Shown: in pieces, positions 10,269 to 19,106 of the stretch
Numbering within the stretch: the first letter of the stretch is position 1
How the letters are laid out: every line of letters starts with the position of its first letter
Assembly (NCBI GenBank): GCA_963791635.1
Contig: CAWBTC010000007.1
Location: forward strand, 1-64,000
DNA from: VFMC01 sp963791635
GTDB taxonomy: Bacteria > Actinomycetota > Acidimicrobiia > Acidimicrobiales > Ilumatobacteraceae
Length of the DNA: 64,000 nucleotides
Reading direction: 5' to 3'
Notes under the pieces: generated by a model
Told to the model about the DNA's origin: nothing
What the model saw: the letters and a program-made list of their open reading frames with translations, nothing else
The model's database searches: none
Translations under genes and position numbers: made by a program

Positions 10269-11174
10269 TGTGCGATGCCTTGGTGGCGTTGCCGTCGGCG
10301 ACGGCGTCGGGGGCCACCCTGTTCGCCAAGAACAGCGATCGTCCACCAGGCGAAGCTCAGGACGTGCGCTGGTTCGCGCCCCGTGTCGATGACGGGGTCA
10401 CACGTGCGACGCACATCGAGGTAGCTGCCTTCGCCGGGCCGACCCACGGTTGCCTGCTGTCGGTACCTCGCTGGTGCTGGGGCGCCGAGCACGGACTGAA
10501 CGATGCGGGCGTGGCGATCGGCAACGAGGCGATCTACACCACACTCGACCCTCGGTCGGCGCCGTCAGCGTTGATCGGAATGGACCTGGTGCGCCTCGGT
10601 CTCGAACGAGCGAGCTCGGCCGCAGAAGCGATCGACGTGATCACGTGGCTGCTCGGGCACCACGGTCAGGGCGGCACGGGCCACGACCCGGATGGCCAGC
10701 GGAGGCGCGAAGGCGTATTGGAGCAGCTTTCTGGTTGCCGATGCCTCCGACGCGTACGTGCTGGAGACGTCAGGGCGCGAATGGGCGACCGAGCGCGTGA
10801 TCGGTGCCCGGGCGATCTCGAACCGCACGACGATCCCCGACTTCGACGCCGTGCACCGGCACCCGCGGCAGCCGGTCGCGCAACTCGTCGATCCGCGGTG
10901 GAGCGCCTCGACGGCCGTGCTCGCTCGTCGGCCCGTCACCTTCGACGCGCTCGCGGCACACCTGCGGTCGCACGATTCGTGTGCGCTCGACGGCTGGAGC
11001 GTATGCATGCATGCCACCGACGCTGTCGGCAATCCGGTGGAGGACACGACCGCGTCGATGATCGCCGAGTTGCGCGCCGACGGCGACTCACGCGCCTGGG
11101 TGCTCATTGGTCACCCGTGCCAGCACGAGTATGTGGAGGTGCACCTCGGCGACGAATTCGAGCTCCTCGCGTGA
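10268..11174 (+). CDS. C69/secernin-like peptidase, one frameshift
   Basis: The start MCDALVALPSATASGATLFAKNSDRP is diagnostic of the C69/secernin branch of N-terminal nucleophile hydrolases. Removal of Met1 exposes Cys2, the nucleophile, and the KNSDRP motif follows at about 21-26. It continues EAQDVRWFAPR, GLNDAGVAIGNEAIYTT and, after an indel near 10,695, AYWSSFLVADASDAYVLETSGREWA and VCMHATDAVGNPVEDTTASMIAEL. Such enzymes are dipeptidases or amidohydrolases; substrate here is unknown. The total length of about 300 residues is shorter than human secernins. Confidence 0.8.
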
Positions 11175-11261
11175 CGGGAGATCATCGCGAGTGACGGAAC
11201 CTGGAGCCGGCATGCGAGCCGAAGCCACCGTCGTCGTCATGTGCGGCCCGAGGAGTTGCCC

Positions 11262-12305
11262 TCAGCGGGTCATGTCGGTGACGACGGCCATGCCGACACC
11301 GGGATACTCGTGCATCCGGCGGAGGTGGTCCATGCCGTCGGTGAGGGTGAGCCGGCTGGTGACGAGACGGGCGGGGTCGAGCTTGCCGCCGGCCACCATC
11401 GCCAGCATCCGCGGGTAGGCGTGCGCTGCCATGCCATGGCTGCCGGTCAGCTCGATCTCACGGCTGTGCAGGAGGCTCATCGGGATCGGCGGCAATGAAT
11501 GGTCTCCGACCATCAGGCCCACCTGCACGTGGCGGCCCTGGGTGCGCAACGAGTGGATCGATGCGAGGCATGTCGCGGTGGTTCCAACGGCATCCATCGA
11601 TGAGTGCGCTCCGCCGCCGGTGAGTTCGACGATCGCTGCTGCGGCGTCGGTGGTGCGGGCGTCGACGGTGTGCGTGGCGCCGAAGTCGGCTGCCATCACG
11701 AGCGCTTGCTCGTCGACGTCGACTGCCACTGTGCGCACGCCGAGCGCGGTGGCGATCATGATCGCCGAGAGACCCACGCCACCGCAGCCGTGCACGGCGA
11801 GCCACTGGCCCGGGGCCACGCGGGCCTGATGGGCAACTGCCCGGAACGACGTGGCGAAGCGGCAGCCGAGGCTGGCTGCATCGGCGAAACCCAAGGCTTC
11901 AGGGAGCGCGACGAGGTTGAGGTCGGCGCGAGGGAGCGCCACGTACTCGGCCATCGAGCCCCAGCCGGTGAATCCTGGTTGGTACTGGTGATCGCACACC
12001 TGCTGCTGACCGGCGATGCACCGCGGGCACTCGCCGCAGCCGAGCACGAACGGCACGGTCACGCGGTCGCCGACCTTCCAGCGGCGAACCCGCGGGCCGA
12101 CCGCTTCGACGACACCGGCGAGCTCGTGCCCAGGGACGTGCGGTACCACGATGTCAGGGTCGTGACCCTGCCATGCATGCCAGTCGCTACGGCAGATGCC
12201 GTTGGCCTCTACGCGCAGCACCACGCCATCGGGCGGCGGGGTGGGGTCGGCGAGCGTGACGATGTCGAGGGGCCCACCGAAGGTTTCGAACAGGACGGCG
12301 CGCAT
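11262..12305 (-). CDS. zinc-dependent alcohol dehydrogenase family protein
   Basis: A complete 347-residue medium-chain dehydrogenase/reductase. Catalytic zinc ligands are in NGICRSDWHAW and GHELAGVVEAVG. The structural zinc cysteines are in LGCGECPRCIAGQQQVC. The NAD(P) Rossmann motif is GCGGVGLSAI. It catalyses NAD(P)-linked oxidation of an alcohol or the reverse; the substrate cannot be assigned. It is the last gene of a reverse-strand trio with the FMN reductase 13 bases upstream and the MOSC gene before that. Confidence 0.93.
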   Translation of the reverse strand: MRAVLFETFGGPLDIVTLADPTPPPDGVVLRVEANGICRSDWHAWQGHDPDIVVPHVPGHELAGVVEAVGPRVRRWKVGDRVTVPFVLGCGECPRCIAGQQQVCDHQYQPGFTGWGSMAEYVALPRADLNLVALPEALGFADAASLGCRFATSFRAVAHQARVAPGQWLAVHGCGGVGLSAIMIATALGVRTVAVDVDEQALVMAADFGATHTVDARTTDAAAAIVELTGGGAHSSMDAVGTTATCLASIHSLRTQGRHVQVGLMVGDHSLPPIPMSLLHSREIELTGSHGMAAHAYPRMLAMVAGGKLDPARLVTSRLTLTDGMDHLRRMHEYPGVGMAVVTDMTR

Positions 12306-12318
12306 CTGGGTGGACGGT

Positions 12319-12870
12319 TCAGCGGGCCTGGAGCGCGGCCAGCACGTTGGCGAGCTTCAGGCGGACGAGCTCGGTGATCTCGTCGTCGGTCGAGCCGTCG
12401 GAGGTGATGCGGGTCTGACCCATCTTCACGTTGATCGCCGGTTCATCGATGATGGTGTTGCCCAGGTAGCCGAGGATCAGCGCCAACGGCGGCTGCACGC
12501 GTGAGCCGCCTCCCATCCCTCCACTCGTCATCATCGCGATGACCTTGCCCTTGAGGGCGTGCTCGCCGGGCGGGCGAGTGAGCCAGTCGATCGCGTTCTT
12601 CGCCACGGCCGATGGGCTGAAGTTGTGCTCGGGCATACCGATGAGCACGGCGTCGGCGTCCGCCACCAGCTCTCGCCAGTGCAACACCGCCGCCGGCGGA
12701 TCGGCCTCGAGGTCTTCGTTGTAGAACGGGAGCGCCTGGATCGCGTTCTGCGCCTCGTCGAACTCGATCGTCAGCTCCTTGGGCGCGATCTGCCGTGCGA
12801 GACGGACGAGCCCGGTGTTGGAGGAGTCGGCACGAAGGCTGCCGGAGATCGCGATGGCCGAGAACGTCAT
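12319..12870 (-). CDS. NADPH-dependent FMN reductase-like flavoprotein
   Basis: A 183-residue flavodoxin-like reductase. It has the FMN phosphate-binding start AISGSLRADSSNTGLVR, the PFYNEDLE motif, DAVLIGMPEHNFSPSAVAKNAIDWLTRP and MTSGGMGGGSR, all standard for the NADPH-dependent FMN reductase/azoreductase family. The start codon lies within the stop of the upstream MOSC gene (ATGA on the minus strand). It probably supplies reduced flavin or reduces quinone-like compounds. Confidence 0.9.
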   Translation of the reverse strand: MTFSAIAISGSLRADSSNTGLVRLARQIAPKELTIEFDEAQNAIQALPFYNEDLEADPPAAVLHWRELVADADAVLIGMPEHNFSPSAVAKNAIDWLTRPPGEHALKGKVIAMMTSGGMGGGSRVQPPLALILGYLGNTIIDEPAINVKMGQTRITSDGSTDDEITELVRLKLANVLAALQAR

Positions 12871-13550
12871 GGCTCGAGTATTGCGTGGTCCCCGGTCGAG
12901 ATCCTCCCGGGCTCGAGCACGGTGGCGTAGGCACGGCTCACGGGTCCGCGTTCGTGGTGCATCAGGTTGAAGTCGCCGTCGCTGAACCAAGCCCGGTTGT
13001 GCTTGCACGGCAACGCCCAGGCGCTCACCTCGCAGAGCACCGACCCGAGTTGCAGACGGGTGCCCGGGCGCGCGATCGCCCAGTCGATGCCGCTGATCGT
13101 GACGTTCTCGCCGGCAGAGCCCGCAGCGATCGGATGGCCGTCGGTGGCGAACGCGTCGATCACCTCTGTCGACCAGATGCAGAGCGCCTGCCAGGGGCGG
13201 CCGTGATGCTCGCGGCTGCGTTGGCGATCACCCGACACACCCCGCCAACCGACGTCCACCGAGTCGACCGGTGTCTTGGGCACTCCACCGTCGCTGCGGT
13301 TCAACTGGACGACGACGCCCTCGGATCGGGTGGGGAGCTGACCGGCGGCCCGCATGGCCGGGCCGGCGGCGAGCATCGCAGCCCAGGCGCGGGGCAGGAC
13401 CTCGGCCACCTCACCCTCCAGATCGGGCCACAGGTGGGCCACGACGTCAGCGTCTCGGCCGAGCACCATCTCGCTCCAGATGGCCGGAAGGTTGGCGATC
13501 GTGCGTGCTGCATCCGTGTCCGTGAACTCGTAGGGGCCGAGGCGATACAT
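12867..13550 (-). CDS. MOSC domain protein
   Basis: A 227-residue protein. The N-terminal half (YRLGPYEFTDTDAARTIANLP) contains a helical DinB-like segment, while the C-terminal half is a MOSC domain: WRGVSGDRQRSREHHGRPWQAL, VIDAFATDGHPIAAGSAGENVTISG, and a conserved Cys in SAWALPCKHNRAWF, the usual molybdenum-cofactor sulfur-relay position. MOSC proteins handle sulfur for the molybdenum cofactor or reduce N-hydroxylated compounds. It is the first gene of the reverse-strand trio. Upstream lies a GC tandem repeat. Confidence 0.85.
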   Translation of the reverse strand: MYRLGPYEFTDTDAARTIANLPAIWSEMVLGRDADVVAHLWPDLEGEVAEVLPRAWAAMLAAGPAMRAAGQLPTRSEGVVVQLNRSDGGVPKTPVDSVDVGWRGVSGDRQRSREHHGRPWQALCIWSTEVIDAFATDGHPIAAGSAGENVTISGIDWAIARPGTRLQLGSVLCEVSAWALPCKHNRAWFSDGDFNLMHHERGPVSRAYATVLEPGRISTGDHAILEP

Positions 13551-13590
13551 ACCGGCCGATCGTACGCGAGAGGCCGGCTCCCCTCGGTGG

Positions 13591-13664
13591 TGGCGGCGGT
13601 GGCGGCAGCGGCGGTGGCAGCGGCGGTGGCAGCGGCGGTGGCAGCGGCGGTGGCAGCGGCGGAG
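13591..13664 (+). repeat. 12-base tandem repeat upstream of the MOSC gene
   Basis: About four to five copies of the unit CGGCGGTGGCAG, with degenerate flanks. It lies in the divergent region between the MOSC and selD genes, 41 bases upstream of the MOSC start. Read in the MOSC direction it would be in the leader. Confidence 0.8.
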
Positions 13665-13825
13665 CGTGGCCGGTCTACCGCCTGGCACCTCCGGCTGCGA
13701 AAACAGAGTCCTGATCAGTGCCTTGTCGACGACGCTTCTCCGAGGTCGCCGAGCTGAGATGCGACCGCGTGTCGCGCTCGGCCTCGCCGCAGCTTGCACG
13801 GTCGTGCGCTCGTAGGCTGTCGGGC

Positions 13826-14888
13826 ATGACCGCCACCGATGCCTCGCCGGCCGCACCCGTCGATGCCGCCGATCCATTCGCCGATCTCCGCCTCACGGAG
13901 TGGACGTCGTGCGGCGGGTGCGCCGCCAAGTGGGGTGCGTCACTGCTCACCGACCTGGTGCGCGACATGCCGGCGGGCGCCGACCCCTCACTCCTCGTGG
14001 GCCTCGCCCCGTTCGACGACGCGGCGATCTATCAGGTGGCCCCGGACGTTGCACTCGTGAGCACCACCGACTTCTTCCCGCCGCTCGTCGATCACCCGGC
14101 GGATTTCGGTGCGATCGCTGCCGCCAACGCCTGCAGCGACGTGTTCGCGATGGGCGGCGCGCGTGGCGATCGCGGTGAACATCGCTGCGTTCCCCGAACA
14201 CTTCCCGCGTGAGGCGATCGTCGCGATCTTCGACGCTGCCGCCGAGGTGGTGGCCGAGGCCGGTGGCACGATCGCCGGTGGGCACACGATCCGGAACCCG
14301 GAACCGATCTTCGGCCTTGCAGTGCAAGGCGTGGTGCACCCCGACCGCGTGTTCCGCAAGGGCGGCGCCAAGCCGGGTGACGTGCTGGTGTTGTCGAAGC
14401 CGATCGGCACGGCGCTCGTTCTCGCCGGTGGCTCTGCAGACGACAAGGCCGAGGCGATCTCGGGCATGAAGCGGCTCAACCGTCGCGCCAGCGAGGACCT
14501 GCAAGAGCTCGGAGATGCGGTGCACGCGGTGACCGACGTGACGGGCTATGGCTTGGCGGGTCATGCCTGGGAGATGGCCGAGCGAGGTGCTGTCCAGGTG
14601 GTGGTCGACACCGACACGATCGTGGCGTACCCGGGTGCTCGCGAGGCTGCCGAGCGTGGAGTGCGCACTGGTGGCGATCCGCGCAACCGCGAATACGTGC
14701 AGGGCAACATGGACAGCACCGCATCGGCCGAGGGCGAGGCGCTGTGCATGGACCCGCAGACCTCGGGCGGGCTGTTGGCTGCTGTCGACCCGGCAGTGGC
14801 CGAGCGGCTCGTCAGCGGCGTCACCGGCATCCGGTGGTGGCGGGTGGGCGAGGTGGCCGCGGGGCCTGCCCGTCTCATCCTGCGCTGA
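13826..14888 (+). CDS. selD: selenide, water dikinase, one frameshift
   Basis: SelD makes selenophosphate from selenide and ATP for selenocysteine and selenouridine synthesis. The N-terminal active site is WTSCGGCAAKWG, with Cys29, Cys32 and Lys35; Cys replaces the selenocysteine some SelD proteins carry. DDAAIYQVAPDVALVSTTDFFPP and AIAAANACSDVFAMGG follow. One inserted base near 14,155 breaks the frame, after which VAIAVNIAAFPEHFPREAI, GGTIAGGHTIRNPEP, GYGLAGHAWEMAERG and DPQTSGGLL continue to the stop. No selenocysteine synthase, SelB or tRNA-Sec gene is in the window. Confidence 0.92.
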
Positions 14889-14927
14889 GTCGCAACCCGT
14901 CGACACCTCCGGGACAGACTGCTGCCG

Positions 14928-15602
14928 ATGGCCGGACGCGCCCCCACCCGCACGATCGAGAAGGAGATGTGGGCGCGCGGCCACGACGTCGTCGTCGGCA
15001 TCGACGAGGTCGGACGCGGAGCGTGGGCCGGGCCGCTGATGGTGGGTGCCGCGGTGTTGCCTCGCGACAAGCGGGTGAACGGCGTTCGCGACTCGAAGAT
15101 GCTCACCGAGGCCAACCGTGAGTTCCTGTTCGACCGGATCGCCGAGTGGTGCATCACCTGGGCCGTCGGTGCGGCGAGTCAGGAGGAGTGCGACGACCTC
15201 GGCATGGCGGCTGCGCAGAAGCTCGCGGCTCGTCGGGCGATCGAGCAGTTGAGTGTGAGGCCCGACGTGGCCGTGGTGGACGGCAAGTGGAACTTCGTCG
15301 CACCACACGTGCCGAACGTGGAGATGCGCGTGAAGGCCGACCTGCACTGTCTGTCGGTCGCCGCGGCGAGCATCCTGGCCAAGGTGACCCGCGACCGGCT
15401 CATGCGCCTGGAGTCGACGAACTATCCGCACTGGAGCTTCGACACCAACAAGGGCTACCCGTGCCCGGTACACAAGGCGGCGCTGCAGGGATACGGGCCG
15501 TCGGCGATCCATCGTCGCTCGTGGGTGTTCATGGACAACTACGTGCCGTGGACAGGGACGCCGAGACTGGTGAAGCACGAGCAGGGGACGCTGTTCCGGT
15601 GA
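14928..15602 (+). CDS. rnhB: ribonuclease HII
   Basis: A complete 224-residue RNase HII, which cuts RNA in RNA-DNA hybrids and removes single ribonucleotides. The catalytic DEGD-type residues are in VVVGIDEVGRGAWAGP, VVDGKWNF and KADLHCLSVAAASILAKVTRD. The YPHWSFDTNKGYPCPVHKAAL block and GPSAIHRRSW follow, as in the family. It starts 39 bases after selD and is 10 bases before the amine oxidase gene, so the three may be one transcript. Confidence 0.95.
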   Translation: MAGRAPTRTIEKEMWARGHDVVVGIDEVGRGAWAGPLMVGAAVLPRDKRVNGVRDSKMLTEANREFLFDRIAEWCITWAVGAASQEECDDLGMAAAQKLAARRAIEQLSVRPDVAVVDGKWNFVAPHVPNVEMRVKADLHCLSVAAASILAKVTRDRLMRLESTNYPHWSFDTNKGYPCPVHKAALQGYGPSAIHRRSWVFMDNYVPWTGTPRLVKHEQGTLFR

Positions 15603-15612
15603 AGGCTGCGAG

Positions 15613-16905
15613 ATGAGCCACTACGACGTGGTCGTGGTGGGTGCCGGGCTAGCCGGGCTCCGTTGCGCTGCTGATCTGGTGGCGGCGGGGCGTGAGCCGA
15701 TCGTGCTCGAAGCACGCTCTCGCGTGGGTGGCCGGGTATGGAGTCATCGGTTCGCGGACGGGCAGTGGGCCGAGCGCGGTGCGGAGTTCGTCGACCGTGC
15801 ACATCGGGAGGTGCTGGCGCTGGCAGCGTCGCTCGGTCTCGAGCTGTGCGACGTGCCGAGCGGGCGCGACGACGGTCGTCGGCTGCTCGACATGGGCGGT
15901 CGTTCGGCCCCGTTCAAGCTGCACCACAGCCTCGCCCTCGACCTCGAGCGGTTCGAGGCCGCGATGGCTGAGCTCGCCGCGATGGTCGACATCGTCGATC
16001 CGGCAGGTCCTCGTTCGGCTGAGCTCGACGGTCTGCCGTTGAGCGCCGTCGTCGAGTCGCTGGGGTTGTCGCTCGTGGCACGGGTGGTGATCGGCCGCGA
16101 CATCCGCACCGAGTACATGCTCGCTCCCGACGAGGTGAGCCAGCTGATGGCGGCGTGGATGACCGCGCTGCACGAGGTGTCGGGCGACGGGTTCGAGGGC
16201 CATCGCATCGTCGGGGGCAACGATCAGCTCGCGGTCGGTCTCGCCGATCGCTTGGGCGATCGGGTGCGGCTCGACACCGCAGTCGCGATCGTCGAACCCG
16301 ACGAAGGCGCCGTGGTGCTGAAGACCGGGGAGCGGCTGACCGCCGACCACCTCGTCGTCACCGTGCCGTTGCCGGTGCTCGGGCGGATGTGGAACGACAT
16401 CCCGCCCGAGTTGAGCCGGCCCGGGTACGGCATCGGTGGCAAGGTGAGCGTGCAGTTCGGGCGGCGGGTGTGGCTCGACTACGGCCGCGACGGCTCGGTG
16501 CGCACCGAGCGTGCGTGGGGTGAGCTGTGGGAGACCACCGACGGTCAGGCGGGTGACGCCGGGGTGATGACGGCCCTGCTGTCGTCGAACGACGGTGCCG
16601 CGATGATGTCGCTGCCCGACATCGGCGACCGCGTGGTGGCCGAGATCGAGCGGATCTTCCCCGGCTCGAAGGGACTGGCTCGCGAGCAGGTGATCACCGA
16701 CTGGACCGACGATGAGTTCGCGCTGGGTGCGTACGTCACGTACGGCCTCGGCCAACTGGTGCCCGCATGGCCGCTACTGCGCGCTCGGCACGGGCGCATG
16801 GTGCTGGCAGGCGAGCACACCGACGAATGGTGCGGCTACATGGAGGGTGCACTGCGCAGCGGTGCCCGGGCCGCGTCCACGATCCTGGCCGACGGCGGCG
16901 TGTGA
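15613..16905 (+). CDS. flavin monoamine oxidase family protein
   Basis: A 430-residue FAD enzyme. The dinucleotide-binding motif VVVGAGLAGLRCAADLVAAG is at residues 6-25, followed by VLEARSRVGGRVWSHRF. Near the C terminus, LAGEHTDEWCGYMEGALRSGARAA is the second FAD contact seen in amine oxidases. The amine substrate cannot be predicted. It is complete in one frame. A second member of the same superfamily lies at 25,498-26,820 on the opposite strand; the two are only distantly similar. Confidence 0.9.
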   Translation: MSHYDVVVVGAGLAGLRCAADLVAAGREPIVLEARSRVGGRVWSHRFADGQWAERGAEFVDRAHREVLALAASLGLELCDVPSGRDDGRRLLDMGGRSAPFKLHHSLALDLERFEAAMAELAAMVDIVDPAGPRSAELDGLPLSAVVESLGLSLVARVVIGRDIRTEYMLAPDEVSQLMAAWMTALHEVSGDGFEGHRIVGGNDQLAVGLADRLGDRVRLDTAVAIVEPDEGAVVLKTGERLTADHLVVTVPLPVLGRMWNDIPPELSRPGYGIGGKVSVQFGRRVWLDYGRDGSVRTERAWGELWETTDGQAGDAGVMTALLSSNDGAAMMSLPDIGDRVVAEIERIFPGSKGLAREQVITDWTDDEFALGAYVTYGLGQLVPAWPLLRARHGRMVLAGEHTDEWCGYMEGALRSGARAASTILADGGV

Positions 16906-17103
16906 CCGTGCCGGTCGCCGGTCGTCGGCCTGCTGTCGCTACGGATGCGTCGCCGAGACCCACGACCAGATGTGGTCCGTGCGGGCGTCGAGCAGGACGT
17001 GTGATGGCTCTCTCAGCGCCTCGCCGCGGCGGGCGGCAGCGATGTGCGATCGGTTGCTGCGTGTCGTTGTCAACCGATCGGCGGTGTCGTTCGTGTGGAC
17101 GGC

Positions 17104-17262
17104 ATGGATCGGGTTGCGGTGACTGAGACGGTGGGGGACGCAGGCGATCTCGACGCCTTCGAACGCTTCTACCGCGACGAACATCCACGCTTGGGGGTTT
17201 TGGCCCTCACCTTCGTGCACGACCGGGACGGGGCCCGCGATCTGGTGCAGGAGGCGCTCTGA
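17104..17262 (+). pseudogene. truncated ECF sigma factor (region 2 fragment)
   Basis: The frame reads DAFERFYRDEHPRLGVLALTFVHDRDGARDLVQEAL and stops. This is the start of sigma-70 region 2 of an ECF sigma factor, where DLVQEAL is the conserved -10 recognition helix. The rest of region 2 and all of region 4 are absent. The remaining 435-base gap between the amine oxidase and the M20 gene holds nothing else I can support. Confidence 0.65.
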
Positions 17263-17340
17263 GGTCGGCCCGGCTCGGACGGACGTCGTCGCCTGTCCTC
17301 GGTACCGAGATGGTTCGCCGGTGCCCGGCCCGGTCACCGA

Positions 17341-18534
17341 GTGACGGGTGGCCGTAGTCTCGGCAGCGTGCAGGCCGCCACCGAATCCCTCGTCTCGTTC
17401 CGACGCGAACTGCACCGTCATCCCGAGTTGTCGCATGGTGAACACCGCACAGCGGAGCGGGTGGTCCGCTTCCTCCGGCCGCTCGGTCCCGATCGGATGA
17501 TCGAGGGCATCGCCGGCACGGGTGTGGTGGCCACCTTCGACAGCGGGGTGCCCGGTCCGGTGCTGCTGTTCCGCAGCGAGCTCGACGCCCTGCCGATCGT
17601 CGAGCACGGAGTCGACGGTCACTCGTCAACGATCGACGGCGTCTCGCACAAGTGTGGGCACGACGGGCACATGGCGATGGTGTGTGGATTGGCGCAGCGC
17701 CTCTCCGAGCGCCGGCCCGCTCGTGGCGTCGTGCATCTGCTGTTCCAGCCGGCCGAGGAGACGGGCACGGGCGCGGCGGCGGTGCTGGCCGATCCGGCGT
17801 TCGATGCGATCCGGCCCGACTTCGGTGTGGCGATCCACAACATGCCGGGGTTCCCGCTCCACACGTTGGTCGTCAAACCGGGCTCGATCACCGCAGCGGT
17901 GCGCAGCATCGTCGTGCGGTTCAGCGGTCGGACCGCTCATGCGAGCGAGCCGGAGAAGGGCGAGAACCCGTCGCTCGCCATCGCCGATCTGTTGCGCGGC
18001 TGCGACGAGCTGAACGTGAACGACATCACGTCGCCGGAGTTCCGACTGATCACGCCGATCCACGTGCGGATCGGGTCGGTCGCGTACGGCGTGTCGGCCG
18101 GCGACGGCGAGGTGCACCTCACCATCCGGACCGTCGCCAACGACGGGCTGGCCGACCTGCAGGCGCGGATCGTGCGACTGGCCGAGTCGCTCGGTGCCCG
18201 AGATGGTCTGGCGGTCGACACCGAGGTGGTCGAGGACTTCTTCGCCAACATGAACGATCCCGAGGTGACCGAGCGCGTCCTCCGAGCCGCGCGCACGTGC
18301 GGGTTCGACGTGGTCACTCCCGAGGTCGGCCTGCGCGGTGGGGAGGACTTCGGTCTGTTCACCGAGCGGTTCCCGTGCTGCCTGGTGCTGCTCGGCGCCG
18401 GCGACGACCACCACCCGATCCACAACCCGAACTACGACTTCCCCGACGAACTGATCGAGACGGGCGTGCGCCTGTTCGACACGATCGTCCGGCAGGCGAC
18501 CGACTCCGAGGAGAGCACCGATGTTGAGCGATGA
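17341..18534 (+). CDS. M20 family amidohydrolase
   Basis: A protein of about 397 residues of the M20D amidohydrolase type (aminoacylase, hippurate hydrolase). Metal-site motifs are SFRRELHRHPELSHGEH, VSHKCGHDGHMAMV, FQPAEETGTGA and IHNMPGFPLHT; RTAHASEPEKGENPS marks the dimerisation-lid domain, and the C-terminal metal histidine is in HHPIHNPNYDFPDE. It removes an acyl group from an N-acylated amino acid or similar amide. The GTG at 17341 is the longest start; another GTG at 17368 is possible. Its end overlaps the CinA-like gene by 14 bases. Confidence 0.9.
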   Translation: MTGGRSLGSVQAATESLVSFRRELHRHPELSHGEHRTAERVVRFLRPLGPDRMIEGIAGTGVVATFDSGVPGPVLLFRSELDALPIVEHGVDGHSSTIDGVSHKCGHDGHMAMVCGLAQRLSERRPARGVVHLLFQPAEETGTGAAAVLADPAFDAIRPDFGVAIHNMPGFPLHTLVVKPGSITAAVRSIVVRFSGRTAHASEPEKGENPSLAIADLLRGCDELNVNDITSPEFRLITPIHVRIGSVAYGVSAGDGEVHLTIRTVANDGLADLQARIVRLAESLGARDGLAVDTEVVEDFFANMNDPEVTERVLRAARTCGFDVVTPEVGLRGGEDFGLFTERFPCCLVLLGAGDDHHPIHNPNYDFPDELIETGVRLFDTIVRQATDSEESTDVER

Positions 18535-19006
18535 ACTGACCGGGCCGGCCCGAGCGATCGGCGCCCTGCTGCGCGAGCGGGGTGAGACCGTGGCCGTCGC
18601 CGAGGGATCGGCCGGCGGGCTGATCTCCGCCGCGCTGCTGTCGGTGCCGGGTGCGTCGGCGTACTACCTGGGCGGTGCCGTGGTGTACACCCGCCAGGCG
18701 AGCATGGCCTGGATGTTCGGTGCGATCGAGATGCCCCACAAGATGCGCGGCGCGACCGAGGTGTTCGCCCAGTACCTGGCCCGATCGTGCCGGGTGAAGC
18801 TCGAGGCCACATGGGGGATCGGTGAGGCCGGCGCTGCCGGACCGCCCAACCCGTACGGCGACCCGGCCGGCCACTGCTGGCTCGCCGTCGCCGGTCCGAC
18901 CGAGTCGACCCGCCACATCCTCACCGGCATCGACCAGCGCGAACCCAACATGGTCGCCTTCGCCGCTGCCGCCCTCACCCTGTTCGCCGAGGTCCTGACC
19001 ACCTGA
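18521..19006 (+). CDS. CinA C-terminal domain protein (PncC-like)
   Basis: A 161-residue protein made only of the CinA C-terminal domain, which in other bacteria deamidates nicotinamide mononucleotide (PncC). AVAEGSAGGLISAALLSVPGAS, YYLGGAVVYTRQA and GEAGAAGPPNPYGDPAGHCWLAV match the family, with the usual TGIAGP-like loop changed to GEAGAAGP. The start lies inside the M20 gene, so the two are co-translated. The physiological role here is inferred, and the altered loop may mean a different amide substrate. Confidence 0.8.
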   Translation: MLSDELTGPARAIGALLRERGETVAVAEGSAGGLISAALLSVPGASAYYLGGAVVYTRQASMAWMFGAIEMPHKMRGATEVFAQYLARSCRVKLEATWGIGEAGAAGPPNPYGDPAGHCWLAVAGPTESTRHILTGIDQREPNMVAFAAAALTLFAEVLTT

Positions 19007-19105
19007 GTTCCGTGAGCGAAACGCCGCCACACGCGGCGTGTGGCTCACGGAACCCTGTTGTTCGTGACTGCGACGCCGCGACACGCGGCGTGTGGCTCAC
19101 GGAAC
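19007..19105. repeat. paired palindromic element between convergent genes
   Basis: GTTCCGTGAGC (19007-19017) pairs perfectly with GCTCACGGAAC (19043-19053), enclosing CCACACGCGGCGTGTGG, itself a hairpin. A second copy of the right half, CACGCGGCGTGTGGCTCACGGAAC in two pieces, ends at 19105. The element fills the space between the CinA-like gene and map, which converge here, so it may act as a two-way terminator. Confidence 0.75.
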
Positions 19106-19106
19106 T

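Noticed and set aside
13675..13877. Long minus-strand extension of the MOSC protein (Arg/His/Cys-rich)
   Set aside because: The extra residues come from reading through the GC tandem repeat; the start at 13550 fits the family.
13826..13931. Possible selenocysteine in SelD
   Set aside because: The active-site codons are TGC; no in-frame TGA occurs there.
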